A stretch of 64,000 bases of DNA from Isoetes taiwanensis (Eukaryota > Streptophyta > Lycopodiopsida > Isoetales > Isoetaceae). Below the pieces are notes generated by a model that was not told where the DNA came from, did not search any database, and saw only the letters and a program-made list of their open reading frames with translations. Of this stretch, positions 10,058 through 22,499 are shown in pieces. Each line of letters begins with the position of its first letter. Position 1 is the stretch's first letter. The position numbers and the translations under genes are program-made. The stretch lies in contig JAJEKV010000006.1 in NCBI GenBank assembly GCA_021234155.1, positions 27,039,003-27,103,002 on the forward strand, read 5' to 3'.

Positions 10058-12369
10058 ATATTATATACAATAGTTTATACAATGGTTTGACAGATAAAAC
10101 CATAGCACACAAATCCCCAATTCTTAATTAAAACTTTTTTCTCAATCAAAATTTTGGTAAAAAACATTTGAAAGCACCCTATTATTTTGAGTTTTAAAAT
10201 GTGGAGTGTGTCCGAGTCCAATTTACAGATGCTTATATTAGAGCCCAAGGGTTCCTTCTAAGGATTCTATCATAAGCCATGTACTTGTGACTTCCGCTAC
10301 AAGTTGACAAAGTGGCAACATTACGGTAAAAAATTGTGATTGCGACATAACTACGTACATTATATTATCAGTCTCTCCAGTAGAAATATAGACTTAACTG
10401 TTCTAACGAGTATATGATTGACAACGCTTGTACCGTACATATATCTTGTCCGCTAAAAACAAGAAAACTATTGGCCCAATGGATCATGATCATGTGTGTC
10501 ACAATCATTAAAAGGTAGTAGGGAATAAGTTTGGTTAAAAAAAATTTCCAACAATACCTAGGGCAAAGAGGCGTATTTGTCCTCATCTCATAGAAGCACT
10601 TCTCCGACAAAGTTGGCAAACGTTAAATAAAAAATACAGAGTCTAATTCATGGAGTATGTCTTGTCCTGATAGCATAGGAGCATTTCTCCAACAAAGTTG
10701 GCAAAAGTTAAGTAAGAAAATGCAGAACATAACCCATGGAGTATATCTGGGAGATGGGGCAATTGTACCTTTGTATAGGTGGACACAACTCGGACCTTCA
10801 TTTCACATCTTAATTGACACTGCAATGGGTTTGACATGAAAGGGAAGTGAGCAGGCAGACATTGTTGGCCACTGAAACCATTATGCAAATTCTTGGTGGC
10901 CATGTGCGAAGATGTCGTACGAGAGGTGGATCAGGTGAATGCAAGGAGGGGTAACAACATGTAGATATGAAGATGCAAAGAGGTAAGATGGAGACATTGA
11001 AGATGAAGAGTCAAGCAGACACAAATAGAAAGATCAAGGGTCTAATGGGTAAAAAAAATTTAAAGAAATACAAGGAAATCCTAGTGATCTAAGGCTTACC
11101 AATAGGAAAAAGGGAAGAAGAGATACCCAAACTAACTCAAAGGATGGAGACAACCTGACCTACCAAAATGCACTACCCAATGCCTTAAAGTCTGTAGTTG
11201 GTTGTTGGACTTAGCCATTTATGTCCACCGAAAACAGCCAAGACGCTATGGATGATGATGGCCTTCAAATGTTTGAACATGGTAAATAAATACATCCTAG
11301 TGGAAAGTAAATTTCTTTTGCTCAGACACATTAAATTGCATCACCTTTTCCTTACCTCCGACCCAAAAACGAGAGAAAACACCCCCATTCATTGATTCAT
11401 GGCCAGCCTTTTTTTCACTTCCAATCCTTACAAGAAGTGATCAGAACTCGCAGCTCAAAAAAGAAACCCCCCAGTTCAATCTCCATTCTCGTATTTGCCA
11501 GATTGATCTTGTGGGTTTTGGGTTTTTCTAGCAAAAAATCTGGTTTTTTCCCACAAGGTAGGCGGTGCTAGGCCCGAAATGGCGATGGCGATAGTTCAAG
11601 CACCCTCTGTTGGAGAAATAGCAGAGCCCAAGTGCTGGCACAGAACCACCGGACCGGACATGCCGGAAAAGAACTCTCTATAGACAGATCATGACGGGAG
11701 TTTTCTTGCATGCATTTGCCTCAGAGCCTGCCAGATTCAAGAGGTATGGACTCTCGGGCTATCAGTTTTCTGATTTGACTCCTTAAGAAGGGTACCAGCA
11801 TTTTATATTAGTTTTGGGCTATTCGTATGCATGTACGTGACCCAACACACATGTTCGTTCGTGGGATATCAAGGCAAGAAAACGGTGTTATCTCTATTAC
11901 ATGTGATTTCTTTCGGATGTGAAATGCTTGTTCTAGTATGCCTGTTCAACTTGCGTTGCAGCCAGTAGTGCCCTTTTGTTGCAGAGGACCCAAACACATA
12001 ATCTGATGTACTTCGGGCAGCTTTCCCAGGGCTTCAAGGCTATTGAAGAAGAACATGCTCCTGTGTTTTTTCCTTCTAGAATGGGCTCATGGCGCAGAAA
12101 TTATGTCAATCTCAAAAGCTTCCAGAGGAAGGGCATATTGCTATTCATGGCGTTAAATGTTAGTGCATGTTGTAAGGAATTTGGGCTCAGATAGAGCCTT
12201 TAAACTTCCTCGAAATGGAATAACAGGAAGTAATGGCCCTCACAAGTTACAGAGCAGCCAAAGGGCAAGCAGCAGGATAAAAACACATTGCCATGGCCGT
12301 ATGATGCTCTTAGAACATGTAACCATTGCTTGGTGAAATTCCAAAGTGCTCTGTAATCTAAACACCAAA
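10058..12369. other. Intergenic region and probable 5' untranslated region of the receptor gene
   Basis: I find no conserved coding. An imperfect tandem repeat of period 85 bp lies at about 10580-10760 (TCTCCGACAAAGTTGGCAAA against TCTCCAACAAAGTTGGCAAA). The last several hundred bases before 12370 probably hold the promoter and leader of the LRR receptor gene, but no start site can be assigned. Confidence 0.5.
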
Positions 12370-15216
12370 ATGATGACATTCAGGATTCTTATATGGTGGC
12401 TTCTGCTGGTTGCTTTATCATGTATATCACATGCAGAAAGATCCATTTCTACAGATATGGTAACACAGAATTCAACCAGCCATCAAGATGTGATAGTCAT
12501 GCGCCACTTGAGATATTCTCTTCAAATTCGCAACTTCTATTGGCGCAAAACCTCTGATCCATGTTCAAACTGGAGGGGTGTACAATGTGAGAATGGTCAT
12601 GTAGTGGGGCTCCATCTTTCAGGCCTGAAGAGGAGTGCAGTGGGAATACGTATGCCAAGCTTTGCAATGGAGCCTGCAAGGAAGTTAAAACTGCTACGCT
12701 ATATCAATGCATCTCATTTTGTTCTTTTAGGCTCCATACCTGATTGGCTCGGTGAGCTATCCAAGTTGGAGGTTTTGGATTTGTCATCATGCTCTATCTA
12801 TGGTTCCATCCCAGACTCCTTAGGCCAGCTTTCTGATTTAAGAATTCTTTCTTTGTCCAGGAACAATGTTACTGGAGGTATTCCTGCTTCAATCTGGAGC
12901 TTGAAAAGCCTGACATCTCTTGATCTGTCTTCTAATATCCTGGTGGGTTCTTTTCCTGCCCAAATTGGAGGTCTTGCCAATCTGTCTAGCTTAGACCTAA
13001 GCTGTAATGCTTTATCTGGTGCAATACCACAAGATTTAGGGAAGATGAGAAATCTGACTATTTTAAATCTAGCATTCAATAATTTAAATGGGGACTTACC
13101 TCCCAACATCATGAATTGTTCAGCACTTCAGGAAGTCAAATTGTCCAACAATTTTTTTCATGGGAAGTTGTCACTTTCCTTCTCCAGGTTGCAGAAATTG
13201 GTTTTATTGGATCTTTCCCACAACAACTTTACAGGATTACTGCCAAGCAATCTTTTGGAGTTGAAAAACATCGAGATTTTAGTGCTGTCTCACAATCAGT
13301 TCTATGGGCCTCTGCCAGGGTCAGTTGCAGGTTTGGAACGCTTGACTACTTTAGACATTTCTAATAATTTTTTAAATGGGAGTTTGCCTGCTGGTTTCTT
13401 TCCGAGGGTATCTTTAGACACAAATTGTTTCTGGGACTTGCCTAGGCAGCGGTATACAAGCAGCTGCCGTTTGTTTTATACAGCACATGGACTTACGTTT
13501 CATGGTATGGTTGGCTTACTTCCTCTTGGAGTAATTGCAACAAAACCAGGTGTAAGGAGCAGATCCGATTTTCCCATAGTAGGTGGAATATTTGGGAGTT
13601 TGGCATTCATAATCTCGATAGTTACGTTGGTGCTTTTGAAATTGAAATTGAAGCACGAGAGACAGTTGAAGATGCAGATAAAGGACATGGCACCGCCTCT
13701 ACAGGGTGGTGAAACAGTTCAGCAAACATCTAGCATGCCTATTACAGTTAACAAATCTTGCATGGGAGATGCCTTCTCCTTTGAACGGATACAGCGTGCC
13801 ACACAAAATTTCAGTCCTGCTGACTTTCTGAAATCTGGTCACTCTGGTGACCTATATAGGGGTCAGCTGGATGGAGGACCACAAATAGTAGTGAAAAGGG
13901 TAGATGTTTCTTCTGTTAAAAGAGACCTACTTATGGCAGAACTAGAAGTGTTTGGGAAGGCATCCCACACAAGGCTGATCCCTCTGCTAGGCCACTGTTT
14001 AGAATGTGAAGATGAAAAGTTTTTGGTTTACAAGTACATGCCATATGGAGATCTTGAACAATCCTTACATAGAAAGGTTATCCCAAGTCCGTCCAAGGAC
14101 ATTGTTCAGTCACTCGACTGGATAACAAGGTTGAAGATTGCAGTTGGAACAGCAGAAGGACTCAGCTACTTACACCATGAATGCTCTCCTTCCCTTGTAC
14201 ATAGGTATCTTACACTGGATTTCAAATATTTATGCTGCTGAAATGTCGTATATATTTCATAATGCTCTGGAGTTGATATGCATTTGTGCTGGTGTCAGGG
14301 GCATAATGGCTAGCAGCATCCTCCTTGATGACAAGTTTGAAGTAAGGATTGGGAGTCTTAGTGATGTGCGTACCCAAGAAGGAGGTTTGCAGCCTGGTCT
14401 GATTACACGTTTACTTCGGAAATCACAGTAAGTCTTCAGGCACTATTAGTTATTATTAGCATGTCTCTATACCACAAAAGTTTTATTTGATCCTTAAACT
14501 ACTGTCCTGCAGGACATCTGAACAAGGAGATCCAGGTAAGATTTTAAAAGAGGACTTTGTTCTAGTATGTTCTTATAATAATCACTCATGATTTGCTTAA
14601 TGCCTGCATAATTTTCAGATTCGCCGGTTGCATCTTGTGCATATGATGTATACTGCTTTGGTAAGATCTTGCTTGAGCTCGTAACTGGTAAATTAGGGAT
14701 AAGCAATCCTCTTGATCCCAACGCAGATGCCTGGCTAGATTGGGCACTACCCCTTATTGACCGACATGACAAGGAACCCGTAACAAAGCTCATCGATCCT
14801 TCTCTAATTGTCGATGAGGACTTGCTGGAAGAAGTGTGGGCTGTGGCTATTATAGCCAAGTTATGCTTGAATCGAAGCCATCAAAGCGGCCTGCCATGAA
14901 ACAGATATTAAAAGCTCTAGAATATCCTCAAAGAGTTGTGAGGGAAGAAGGCTTTAGTGCATCCTTGCGTAGATCATCACAAAGCTCTTGGAATGCATCA
15001 CTATTTGGGAGCTGGCGGCATAGTTCATCTGAAACTGTAATTCCAGGGTGTTTGAAGGAGGAAAATCAACAAGAAGGAAACAGAAAGCATTCTGGAGGGT
15101 CTTATTCCCAGGGCTCATTGCAAGGGGAGCACTCCCATCACAGAAGACCTGGATCTAGTGAAATATTTCCGGAGCCCTTTGAAGGCACACAACAAGATTC
15201 TAGCTTGAATGTTTAA
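12370..15216 (+). CDS. LRR receptor-like pseudokinase, At2g16250-like (four exons, one frameshift)
   Basis: This is a plasma-membrane receptor kinase. Exons by GT-AG and reading frame: 12370-14204, 14299-14427, 14513-14535 (a 23-base microexon) and 14619-15216. The start at 12370 gives MMTFRILIWWLLLVALSCIS, a signal peptide; the upstream ATG at 12346 adds eight polar residues. An N-terminal cap (DPCSNWRGVQCENG), about eight LRRs to residue ~340, a membrane segment near residue 400-425 and a kinase domain from ~465 follow. VVKRV keeps the ATP-binding Lys, but the catalytic loop reads HRG instead of HRD and SLS replaces DFG, so it is predicted inactive. One base is missing near 14873; the frame then resumes with KPSKRPAMKQILKALE and the conserved tail FGSWRHSSS and EIFPEPFE. 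It could be a recent pseudogene or an assembly error. Confidence 0.88.
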
Positions 15217-17940
15217 AGATTTGTACCATGTTAGCAGGGCTACTAAGAAAACCTCATTTATGAAATTAAAGAAAGAAAAGAGAAGAGGGAGTGTGCATTT
15301 GGCTTACAACATATCCATAGAAAATAAGATTTCTTATTTTCACGAGGGTTCAATGCACTATGCTGATAAGTCACACTTTGAGTTCAATTCCTTTTCTAAG
15401 TCCGGGACCATTTTTCAGTTGCAAGCTCTTCCACTTCAAGTGCTTAAATCTCAAAAGGCTTAAGTTGTTCATAGTTACAAGAAAAGGTTGCGGTCATGAG
15501 GGTTCCAATAGTCTTCAGTTAGAACCCAGGGTCAGCCAAAATGATTTTGCCAAAATGACTTCTGACTTCTTTCTATGTAAAATAATGATGACACATTTGC
15601 CATATAAACTGGTCTTATAATTGTCTTTTAGATTGCATTATTATTGGCACACGTAGCAATGATTGACATTCCTTTAATGGTTAAGATTTAGCAACTTTAC
15701 ATTAGACATCTTGTATCTTCGAGTTAGGGTGGTGTTCCTCCACACGATGGCTAACGTGGACAATTGTGTTCAAGATTAAATGATGCCTTAGGTTGGTTCA
15801 CGGACAGGTGCTATGTTTTATGTTTACCCAGTGCATAGCCTGTGAGGAAATGGAGCATAACTTGTGACGCCTGCAAAAAATGATAAGCCATTTTCCACAA
15901 CTATGCTAGGGCATGTGAACCCAACCTCAGGCATGGTTCAATAGTATGGGGTTTGCAACATGTCGAGCAGCTAGGTCACATCAAACTGTTTTTTGGTTGG
16001 TTCCCTTCTCATTCCTTCTATGCAATACTTCATGAAGTAAACCGGGTGATTTATATCGATTTATATCTCCTATGTGCTTTTGGCATCACTTATCCCTTCC
16101 ATGTTCAAGTGCGTCGAGGCAAAAGTCACCAAGTAGTATATGAACATTGCTCCAAGTTCTTCAAATTCCACCATCGACATAGTTTCACCCTTTTGGTCAC
16201 CACCATAAACAGAATGAACCTAGAGGCCCTTTGTGCCCATCCATCTTTAGGAAGCCCTGCCTTGTACTGCCACTATTTCTCTCTCTCTCTCTCTTTTTTG
16301 AAAGTAAGAAGTTTTTGTATTGATCAGATTGGAAGAATTACAATACAAAGATCCCTCATGGATCAGATATGATTTAAGTACAGAGATCCCACATGGATCT
16401 GAGTTATATCTACAGTTATAGTACTCATGAGTCTCTCTCAACTTCTTCTTCTATCTAACTAATACTACAGTATCAACATCTTCTCAATTAAATAGAATAT
16501 CACAGGAGTCAAATTCCCATTTTCCACAAACTGCAAACAATCCAAGGAACCTCTTGCAAAATTAGAAATGAAAAGAAAAGAGATAAAGAGTAACCTGAAC
16601 AATCTCCCGCACTGCTCAAAGAAGCCAAAATGCTTCAAACTATGATCAAATTCTACAATTTTACTACCAAATGTGAGATGAAAAGGAGATGCTGCATTGT
16701 CGGAATGCGCCAGTTAGCCAACCTACAATAAGCTAGACACACAGCCCAGCCACCGAAACTCCCCTCTAAAGTTTGGTTCATGATATCTGGTCTTGATATG
16801 GAAGCGTCTTCCTGGATACAATCAGATCCCTAGCTCGATAATTTCAAATAATCTTACATCTTGTTTTTAAATTGTAGAATAATGATCTAGAACTTACTCT
16901 GGCTCCTTCCAAGAAAACATCCCTAAATCTTTCTGCTATTAAGAAATAGCAAAAAGAGGGAAAAAAACCATTTAATTAGAAGATCCAACTGGAAAGACTG
17001 CTTTCCAAAACCCAAAACAGCCTTCTTTCTAATTCTTGCTTCATTTTTGCTCCACGTTACAGGCTCTGCGCCTTTTCAGTGTGATTTGCTGTAGCAAATT
17101 CATCATTCCCGTTGAAAAGATTGAGAGCAAAAGGCCACGTTAGTGCCTTACCAGCCAGAACCAAAAAGACCGCCTTGAAGCTGTTTCAATTCAAAGAGGG
17201 CAAAACCTTTGGAGAAAAGAACCTCCTAAATCACCGGCAAACCCCACTAGCATCCATGCATGATTTCAAAATTGCAAGAGTGGTTGTAGCAGTGCCGGAC
17301 AGGCAGTGCTGGACAGAGAGAGAGGAGGGCGGACTCCTCTCTCTGTTGCCGCCCTAGCCGCAGGCACAGTCGAAATGCCAAGAAACCATTTTTTCTACAA
17401 TTTTTGTTGAATTTGTCTACCTCTTTCAACCTGCAATCAGGGCTCAAAAATAGCAATATGTGTAACTAATAAAAATGCCGCTTGATATTTGAGGCTACTG
17501 CAAAAAATATGCGTTATGTTTCTTTGGTATATTTTGCCAAAACTTTTTTATTTTCTTGCCAAAAAATTACCGAAATTTTTTTGGGATGACCGAAATTTAA
17601 GAGAAGTGGGCAGAACTCCCCTATTTCCAAACCATGCCTACAATGCATACCTTATGTTAAAGAAGACGGATGTATCAGAAGCTAAAATGCAAGGAAGATA
17701 CCTTGTATAGAATATAGATATAGCCTTCTCAAAAAGTGTTAGCTGCAACTAAGATAAGAAAAATGTTTGTATAGTCTTTTTTTTAAGCTTCAGAAATACA
17801 TAAAAACCGAGTATTTTTTATGAGCAATTGAAAAAAATGAAAAAATATGCTATCAGAGTTTTTTTTTTCCCCATTAAAGAATGTTTTGTACACTTCTCCC
17901 ATGCATGCTCCATCTCTATCGAAAATAGGAAAACACAGCT
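15217..17940. other. Intergenic, probable 3' UTR then no gene
   Basis: The first few hundred bases presumably contain the 3' UTR of the receptor gene. Further on I see only short spurious frames and a (CT)n run at 16278-16294. A TTTTTTGAAAGTAAG tract follows and resembles the reverse of a non-LTR retrotransposon tail; no coding supports that. Confidence 0.45.
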
Positions 17941-17955
17941 TAGAGTAGAACTACA

Positions 17956-18085
17956 GGCTTAGAAGAACAAAGGCTTAGATTGCAATAAAATAGAAATGAG
18001 AGAACTACTTTCGGCTTAGAAGAAAAAGAGGCTTAGATTGCAATAAAATAAGCCGAGAACTACGGAAACTTAGAAGAGCGAGAGA
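17956..18085. repeat. Minisatellite, 57 bp period
   Basis: The unit GGCTTAGAAGAA...GGCTTAGATTGCAATAAAATA appears at 17956 and 18013 with a shorter third copy at about 18064. No coding function is apparent. Confidence 0.7.
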
Positions 18086-18540
18086 CTTAGAAGAACATGG
18101 AACCTTTCGAGAAAGGAGTCTTAGATAAGCCAAAAGGATGGTAGATAGGCTCGGGAGGATCAATCTTTTGTTCGGGACCGGGGCGAGGGCATTGGCATGG
18201 TCTTTGTAGACATGGCCATGCTTCAATCTGCAACTAAAGATTTGCAATTTCAGACCGCCAGTCCATTGCTCTAAATAATCTTATCCTCCCCCCTTCCAAT
18301 CCTTCCTAAATCATGTCTATTTGCTTCAGAATCGTTTGCATGCTCCATTCTTTCCTAGAAATTATCTCACGGTGCTTTGATGATTTGTTTGCTTTGGGAG
18401 CTTCGCCATTGTAGGCCATGGCCCATGGCCTATACGAGATGGCGATAAGCTTTGTTTTGTTTCTAAAAGGATGGCCCAGATAAAAGCCCGTCTTTGTGCA
18501 AAAATCGTGACGAGTTTGGAGGCAGAGTTAAATCCAGCAG

Positions 18541-18602
18541 AGGCGATTTTGAAATAGGAAGAAGCGATTTTGAAATAGGACAAAACAATCTGAAATAGGA
18601 TC
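18541..18602. repeat. Short tandem repeat, about 22 bp period
   Basis: Three copies of (G)CGATTTTGAAATAGGA with the third reduced to CAATCTGAAATAGGA. Confidence 0.7.
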
Positions 18603-18839
18603 GAGGTGGCACAACATATGCAGGCTATGGCCGAGACCACAGGAGTGGATTGGGCCACAGGAGTGGGATGATGAGTTGAGTTTTGGTTTGCCCATTCTCG
18701 CCTAGCTAAAGGCGAGATTTTTTTTTTTTTCATTGTTTAATTAGTTATATTTATTATATTATATTATTTAAAATAGTATTAATTGATTTAAATTTAATTT
18801 AATTCATTACCTTTATGTTTGGGCCCGTTTGCCTCTTCC

Positions 18840-19020
18840 CTCCCCACCTTTTGCCGTAGCCTTTGTCCTTATGCTCTCCCTCTTCACCTCTTTTGCCCCC
18901 CCCCCCCCTCTTTGCCCACCCTCTTTGCCCTTTGTCCTCCTCCTCCACATCCCCCAACAAAACACCTTTGCCCCTTTGCCCACCCTCTCTCCCCCCAACC
19001 CCCTTCCCTCCTTGGCATCC
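18840..19020. repeat. Pyrimidine-rich low-complexity tract
   Basis: A strand-asymmetric C/T run containing CCCCCCCCCCC and repeated TTTGCCCACCCTC. It produces several overlapping spurious open frames on both strands. Confidence 0.75.
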
Positions 19021-19039
19021 ACAAAGGATAATAGACTTC

Positions 19040-19289
19040 ACTACCCCAAAAGTGTGCGAGGGTAGAAATTTTTTTGAGAATTTTCTCAACTCGTAATTTG
19101 TAAATACTTTGAGAAAAATCTTTGTTTCTATCACTGATTCAATGCAAAACTTTTTTTTTTATGAGATGTGTATTTGTATCAGTGATTCAATGCAAAACCT
19201 TTTTTTTTTCTTTTTCTTTTGTAAGAGTTCCATTTTCCTACAGAGTTCCAAACGTCAGAATGTGACCCACTTTAATAAAATGCGACTTA
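19040..19289 (+). mobile_element. Right-end fragment related to the 12.3 kb TIR element
   Basis: Its last bases, GACCCACTTTAATAAAATGCGACTT, and the upstream pair TTCTCAACTCG.AATTTGTAAA parallel the right end of the larger element at 32395-32589. It also contains a 49 bp tandem duplication (CAGTGATTCAATGCAAAAC, at about 19130 and 19180). It seems to be a remnant of a second family member. Confidence 0.5.
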
Positions 19290-20264
19290 AAAGTTTTTAC
19301 AACGTGTTGTCTTACAATCGACTTTCTGCACTATACGATTTGAATATAAAAATCTAGCTAGGAAATCTGATATGCCTACCTAGGATGTTCTCTTTGAAAT
19401 AAAGACAAATTGCATTCATCAAGCAAGCAATAGAACTTTACAATTAATAGAATAGAATAGAATAGTTTTTTTAACGTCCACGGAGACCAATAGGTCATTA
19501 AGCTAGTACAATCATTACTACTAGGATTAAAAAACCCCTGCCTCGAAAGGTTTTCAAGGGAAAAACCTTTGCAGTAATGATGATACTAGACAAGTGGAGA
19601 TAATGACTACTGAGGGCTCAGTAATTGCAGATGTTTATCTAGAACCTCAAGTACAAACCATTAATAAAACTTGCATACAAAAATTGCTCTGGACTATAAT
19701 CAATGTTTGAATAAAGCAACCAAGAATGTAATTGAATAGCCTTTTGTCTTTAAAATCTTGCTTCAACATAGAATTCTATATGAGGGTTGAGAGCAAGCAA
19801 AGTAAAAATACAATCCCCGCCATCTGTATCTTCACTTCAAAAACAGGAGCCCAGAATGTGACCCAACTTCATGTGCACAGTAAAATCCAATGATAACCAA
19901 GACAGAAGAAACAATAGAAAGAAACTTACATCTACAAAGATGTTATTTATGCTCTATCCTTTCAGAGACCAAACCTCTATCCTAAACCTCTGCAAGAAAA
20001 AAGCAGGCTTAGGGTATGGTAAGGAACCAAAGAGAGAGCAAAAAAACAACAAAGTCTTTGAAATCATTGCTGTTTCATCTAGTACTCAAGTAGGAATGCA
20101 AATTCACATACAAGAAGCTCTAGAAAATGCCTTGGCTATGGCACATGAATAAGAAAAATCGTATGAAAAAGGATCTGCACAATCTTGATAGAACCATTAG
20201 ATTGACCTAAAAACTACCATGAGGCCATGCTCTATACTAGAAGATGCAGGGTTTAAAGTCAGAA
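19290..20264. other. Intergenic, no gene recognised
   Basis: AT-rich, with an (AATAG)n stretch at about 19446-19465 followed by T7 and the 17 bp word CGTCCACGGAGACCAAT (19475-19491) shared in inverse with 348-364. A 93-codon frame at 19871-20152 has no recognisable feature. Confidence 0.45.
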
Positions 20265-20289
20265 AAGTCGTATTTAATTAAAGTGGGAC
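20265..20289 (+). repeat. Left terminal inverted repeat
   Basis: Twenty-five bases identical to the reverse complement of 32565-32589; preceded by AGAA. Confidence 0.65.
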
Positions 20290-20416
20290 TCATTCCATTC
20301 CCATTTTTTTTCGGAACCCGGTTAATTTACATAAAAAGTAGCACCCCGACCCGAAAACTATCCTTAATTCAATTTTTTGAATAAAACTTCTGAATCCAGA
20401 AGTCTTTCTTTGCCAG

Positions 20417-22487
20417 TTTTCCCGAGGTTAGCGAGTCGAGAACAAAAACAATGCAAGCTGAAACAAAGGAAATTCATTAAAGTTTGAAACCAAAGATGTA
20501 GTTGAAAAAAGAATTTTTATTAATAAATTGAGCAGTCGATACAATGTATTTTACATGGGACCTTGAGACCATGGCGGTCTTCTTTGTCCTCTGATTACAT
20601 CATCTTGGTAGGTGGTCCACCTTAGGGGATTAACTTGTGGCTTCTTCATGCCGTCTGTAAGCCTTGGGGGCAACTTTGAAGAGTGTGGAATGCCTCACGT
20701 GGAGGTGCCTCACGGAGCTACCGGCCGACCTGTCCACCCGACTTCTCCACTTTCGCCTCCGCGACCTTTCATCGAATATGCTCCTTCCCCAACCTCCGTG
20801 GATGTTATGCAATGCTTGCAATATGCCTTGAGCTTCTGGACTTTCTCTTTGTTCTTCGCTTGTTCTTTATCCCGGGGTGTAGCGAGCAACCTCTGAATTC
20901 GCGAGCAACCTTGTCCCAAAGGCCGGGCAAGAGTGTAAGCGTGGCCAGGGATGCGTGCGAGCGGTATTTCTTCGGCCTTGGCTGGATGCATTATGTCGCT
21001 GGGCGGTCTGTGATGCACGGCGGGATGCGTGCTTGGTGTCGGATCGTGCCTAAACCACGGAGCAAGGAGAGTATGATTAACAATTCACGGTGCCATTAGT
21101 CAAAGCGAAGAAAAGAATGTTGAAATCAAATTACAGCGGAGAACATTCATTCCATACAAGCGCATCCAATGGCGTGGGAAGTAGTGTCTTTCTCGACTTC
21201 CGCGGTCGAAAAGGCCCATAAAAATCAAAAGTACAACCATTCTCATTAGAATATGGTTGCATCCAATCACACCGCGGAAGCATACAAATGCTTTTGTCAG
21301 CGAGACAATCGGCATGCCTTTCTCGACTCGCGAGTCGAAAAGGCCAAAACAATGTACAAGCATTATCATAATAGATTGTACAAGCATTTCATCAACCGCG
21401 ACAAGCATGCCTTTCTCGACTTCGTGAGTCGAAAAGGCATCAACTCAATATACAAGTATATTCATTACAAAATGGTCAATACATGTGTTCCGCGTTCGAT
21501 TACAATATTCACACAATTTGACTATCGGCGGTCACTCTTCTTGTTCACCAAAGTATTTGTAGTCCATAGCTTTCATGATCGGCTTGCTCTGGATCGGGTT
21601 CCATGAGGCTCGGATAGTTAAATAAGCACATCGGCGACAAGAATGGCGAAGAGGGATTCGCCAAAGGCGAGGGCCGAGTCAGAAGGACAACCACCTATCC
21701 GTCTCATATTCTTGGTCGATATGGCTTAGCAATGATTGTATTTTTTTTGGCGTTATGATAGCACTTGTAGGCGGTCGTCTATGATCGGCGTGTTGTGTTT
21801 GCCATAGTCACGGAATTGCTCATAAACCACTGTCCGACCTTTTTCACCATTATAGGCTTCCCCTTTGTGATGGCTGGATCGAGGGTCCTTCACATGCTTT
21901 CGACCCTTTTCGTTTCCCCAAGCGAACTTGAACTTCAAAACTGAAATGCGAGAACACCAAGAACATTGACAATATTTTTCTTTGCCATACAAGACCATAT
22001 GCCCGCCCGAATCCCGTGCGGGCACCATTCAATAATTTCCTTAGCTCTAGGCCTCGGATACACTATTTTATGCTCTGTTTTCATTGGGATGCGGTGTTAA
22101 TCTCGGGGGCGTCTTTGTCGTGGTATCTTGCGGCTAATACTCCATTGGCGTCAAATATTACAAGCTTGGTGGGACCAGTTTGGATCCCGATTGGAGTTTG
22201 GCTCGACCATATTTCGGTTCATCGGGATCCAAATCTTGGGGATCATTATCTTTTCGGGTTCTTTACGGGTGTGGCGGTGTCTTGCTACGGATTGTCTTTG
22301 TCCTTTTCATTCTCCTCCTCATGGCGTGAACCCGGCCCCAATGACAATGATCGGTCGTTGAGCTGGAATTCCACGAAATGATGACATCATCGAGAAAGGA
22401 AGCGAGTTTTTCTCGACTTCGCGCGAGTCGAGAATGAAAAAAAAGGTATTGAAAGGAAGCGAGTTTTCGACTTCGAGTCGAGAAACC
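20417..22487. repeat. Dispersed CTCGAC...GTCGAG palindromes, group 1
   Basis: Copies of an imperfect palindrome with core CTCGACTTCGCGAGTCGAG occur at about 20417-20442, 21188-21213, 21317-21343, 21409-21438, 22408-22434 and 22461-22487. Left arms read TTTCTCGACTTC and right arms GAGTCGA(G)AAA; the centre varies (CGCG, CGTG, a missing half turn). Each could form a 9-10 bp stem. They are spread through otherwise non-repetitive CG-rich DNA. Confidence 0.8.
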
Positions 22488-22499
22488 CGATAAAACAAA

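Noticed and set aside
16278-16440. Non-LTR retrotransposon tail next to the (CT)n run
   Set aside because: Only a poly(T)-like GAAAG tract supports it; no endonuclease or reverse transcriptase sequence of that class is visible.
18799-19134. Several overlapping frames rich in Pro or in Gly/Lys
   Set aside because: They arise from a C/T low-complexity tract and have no conserved sequence.
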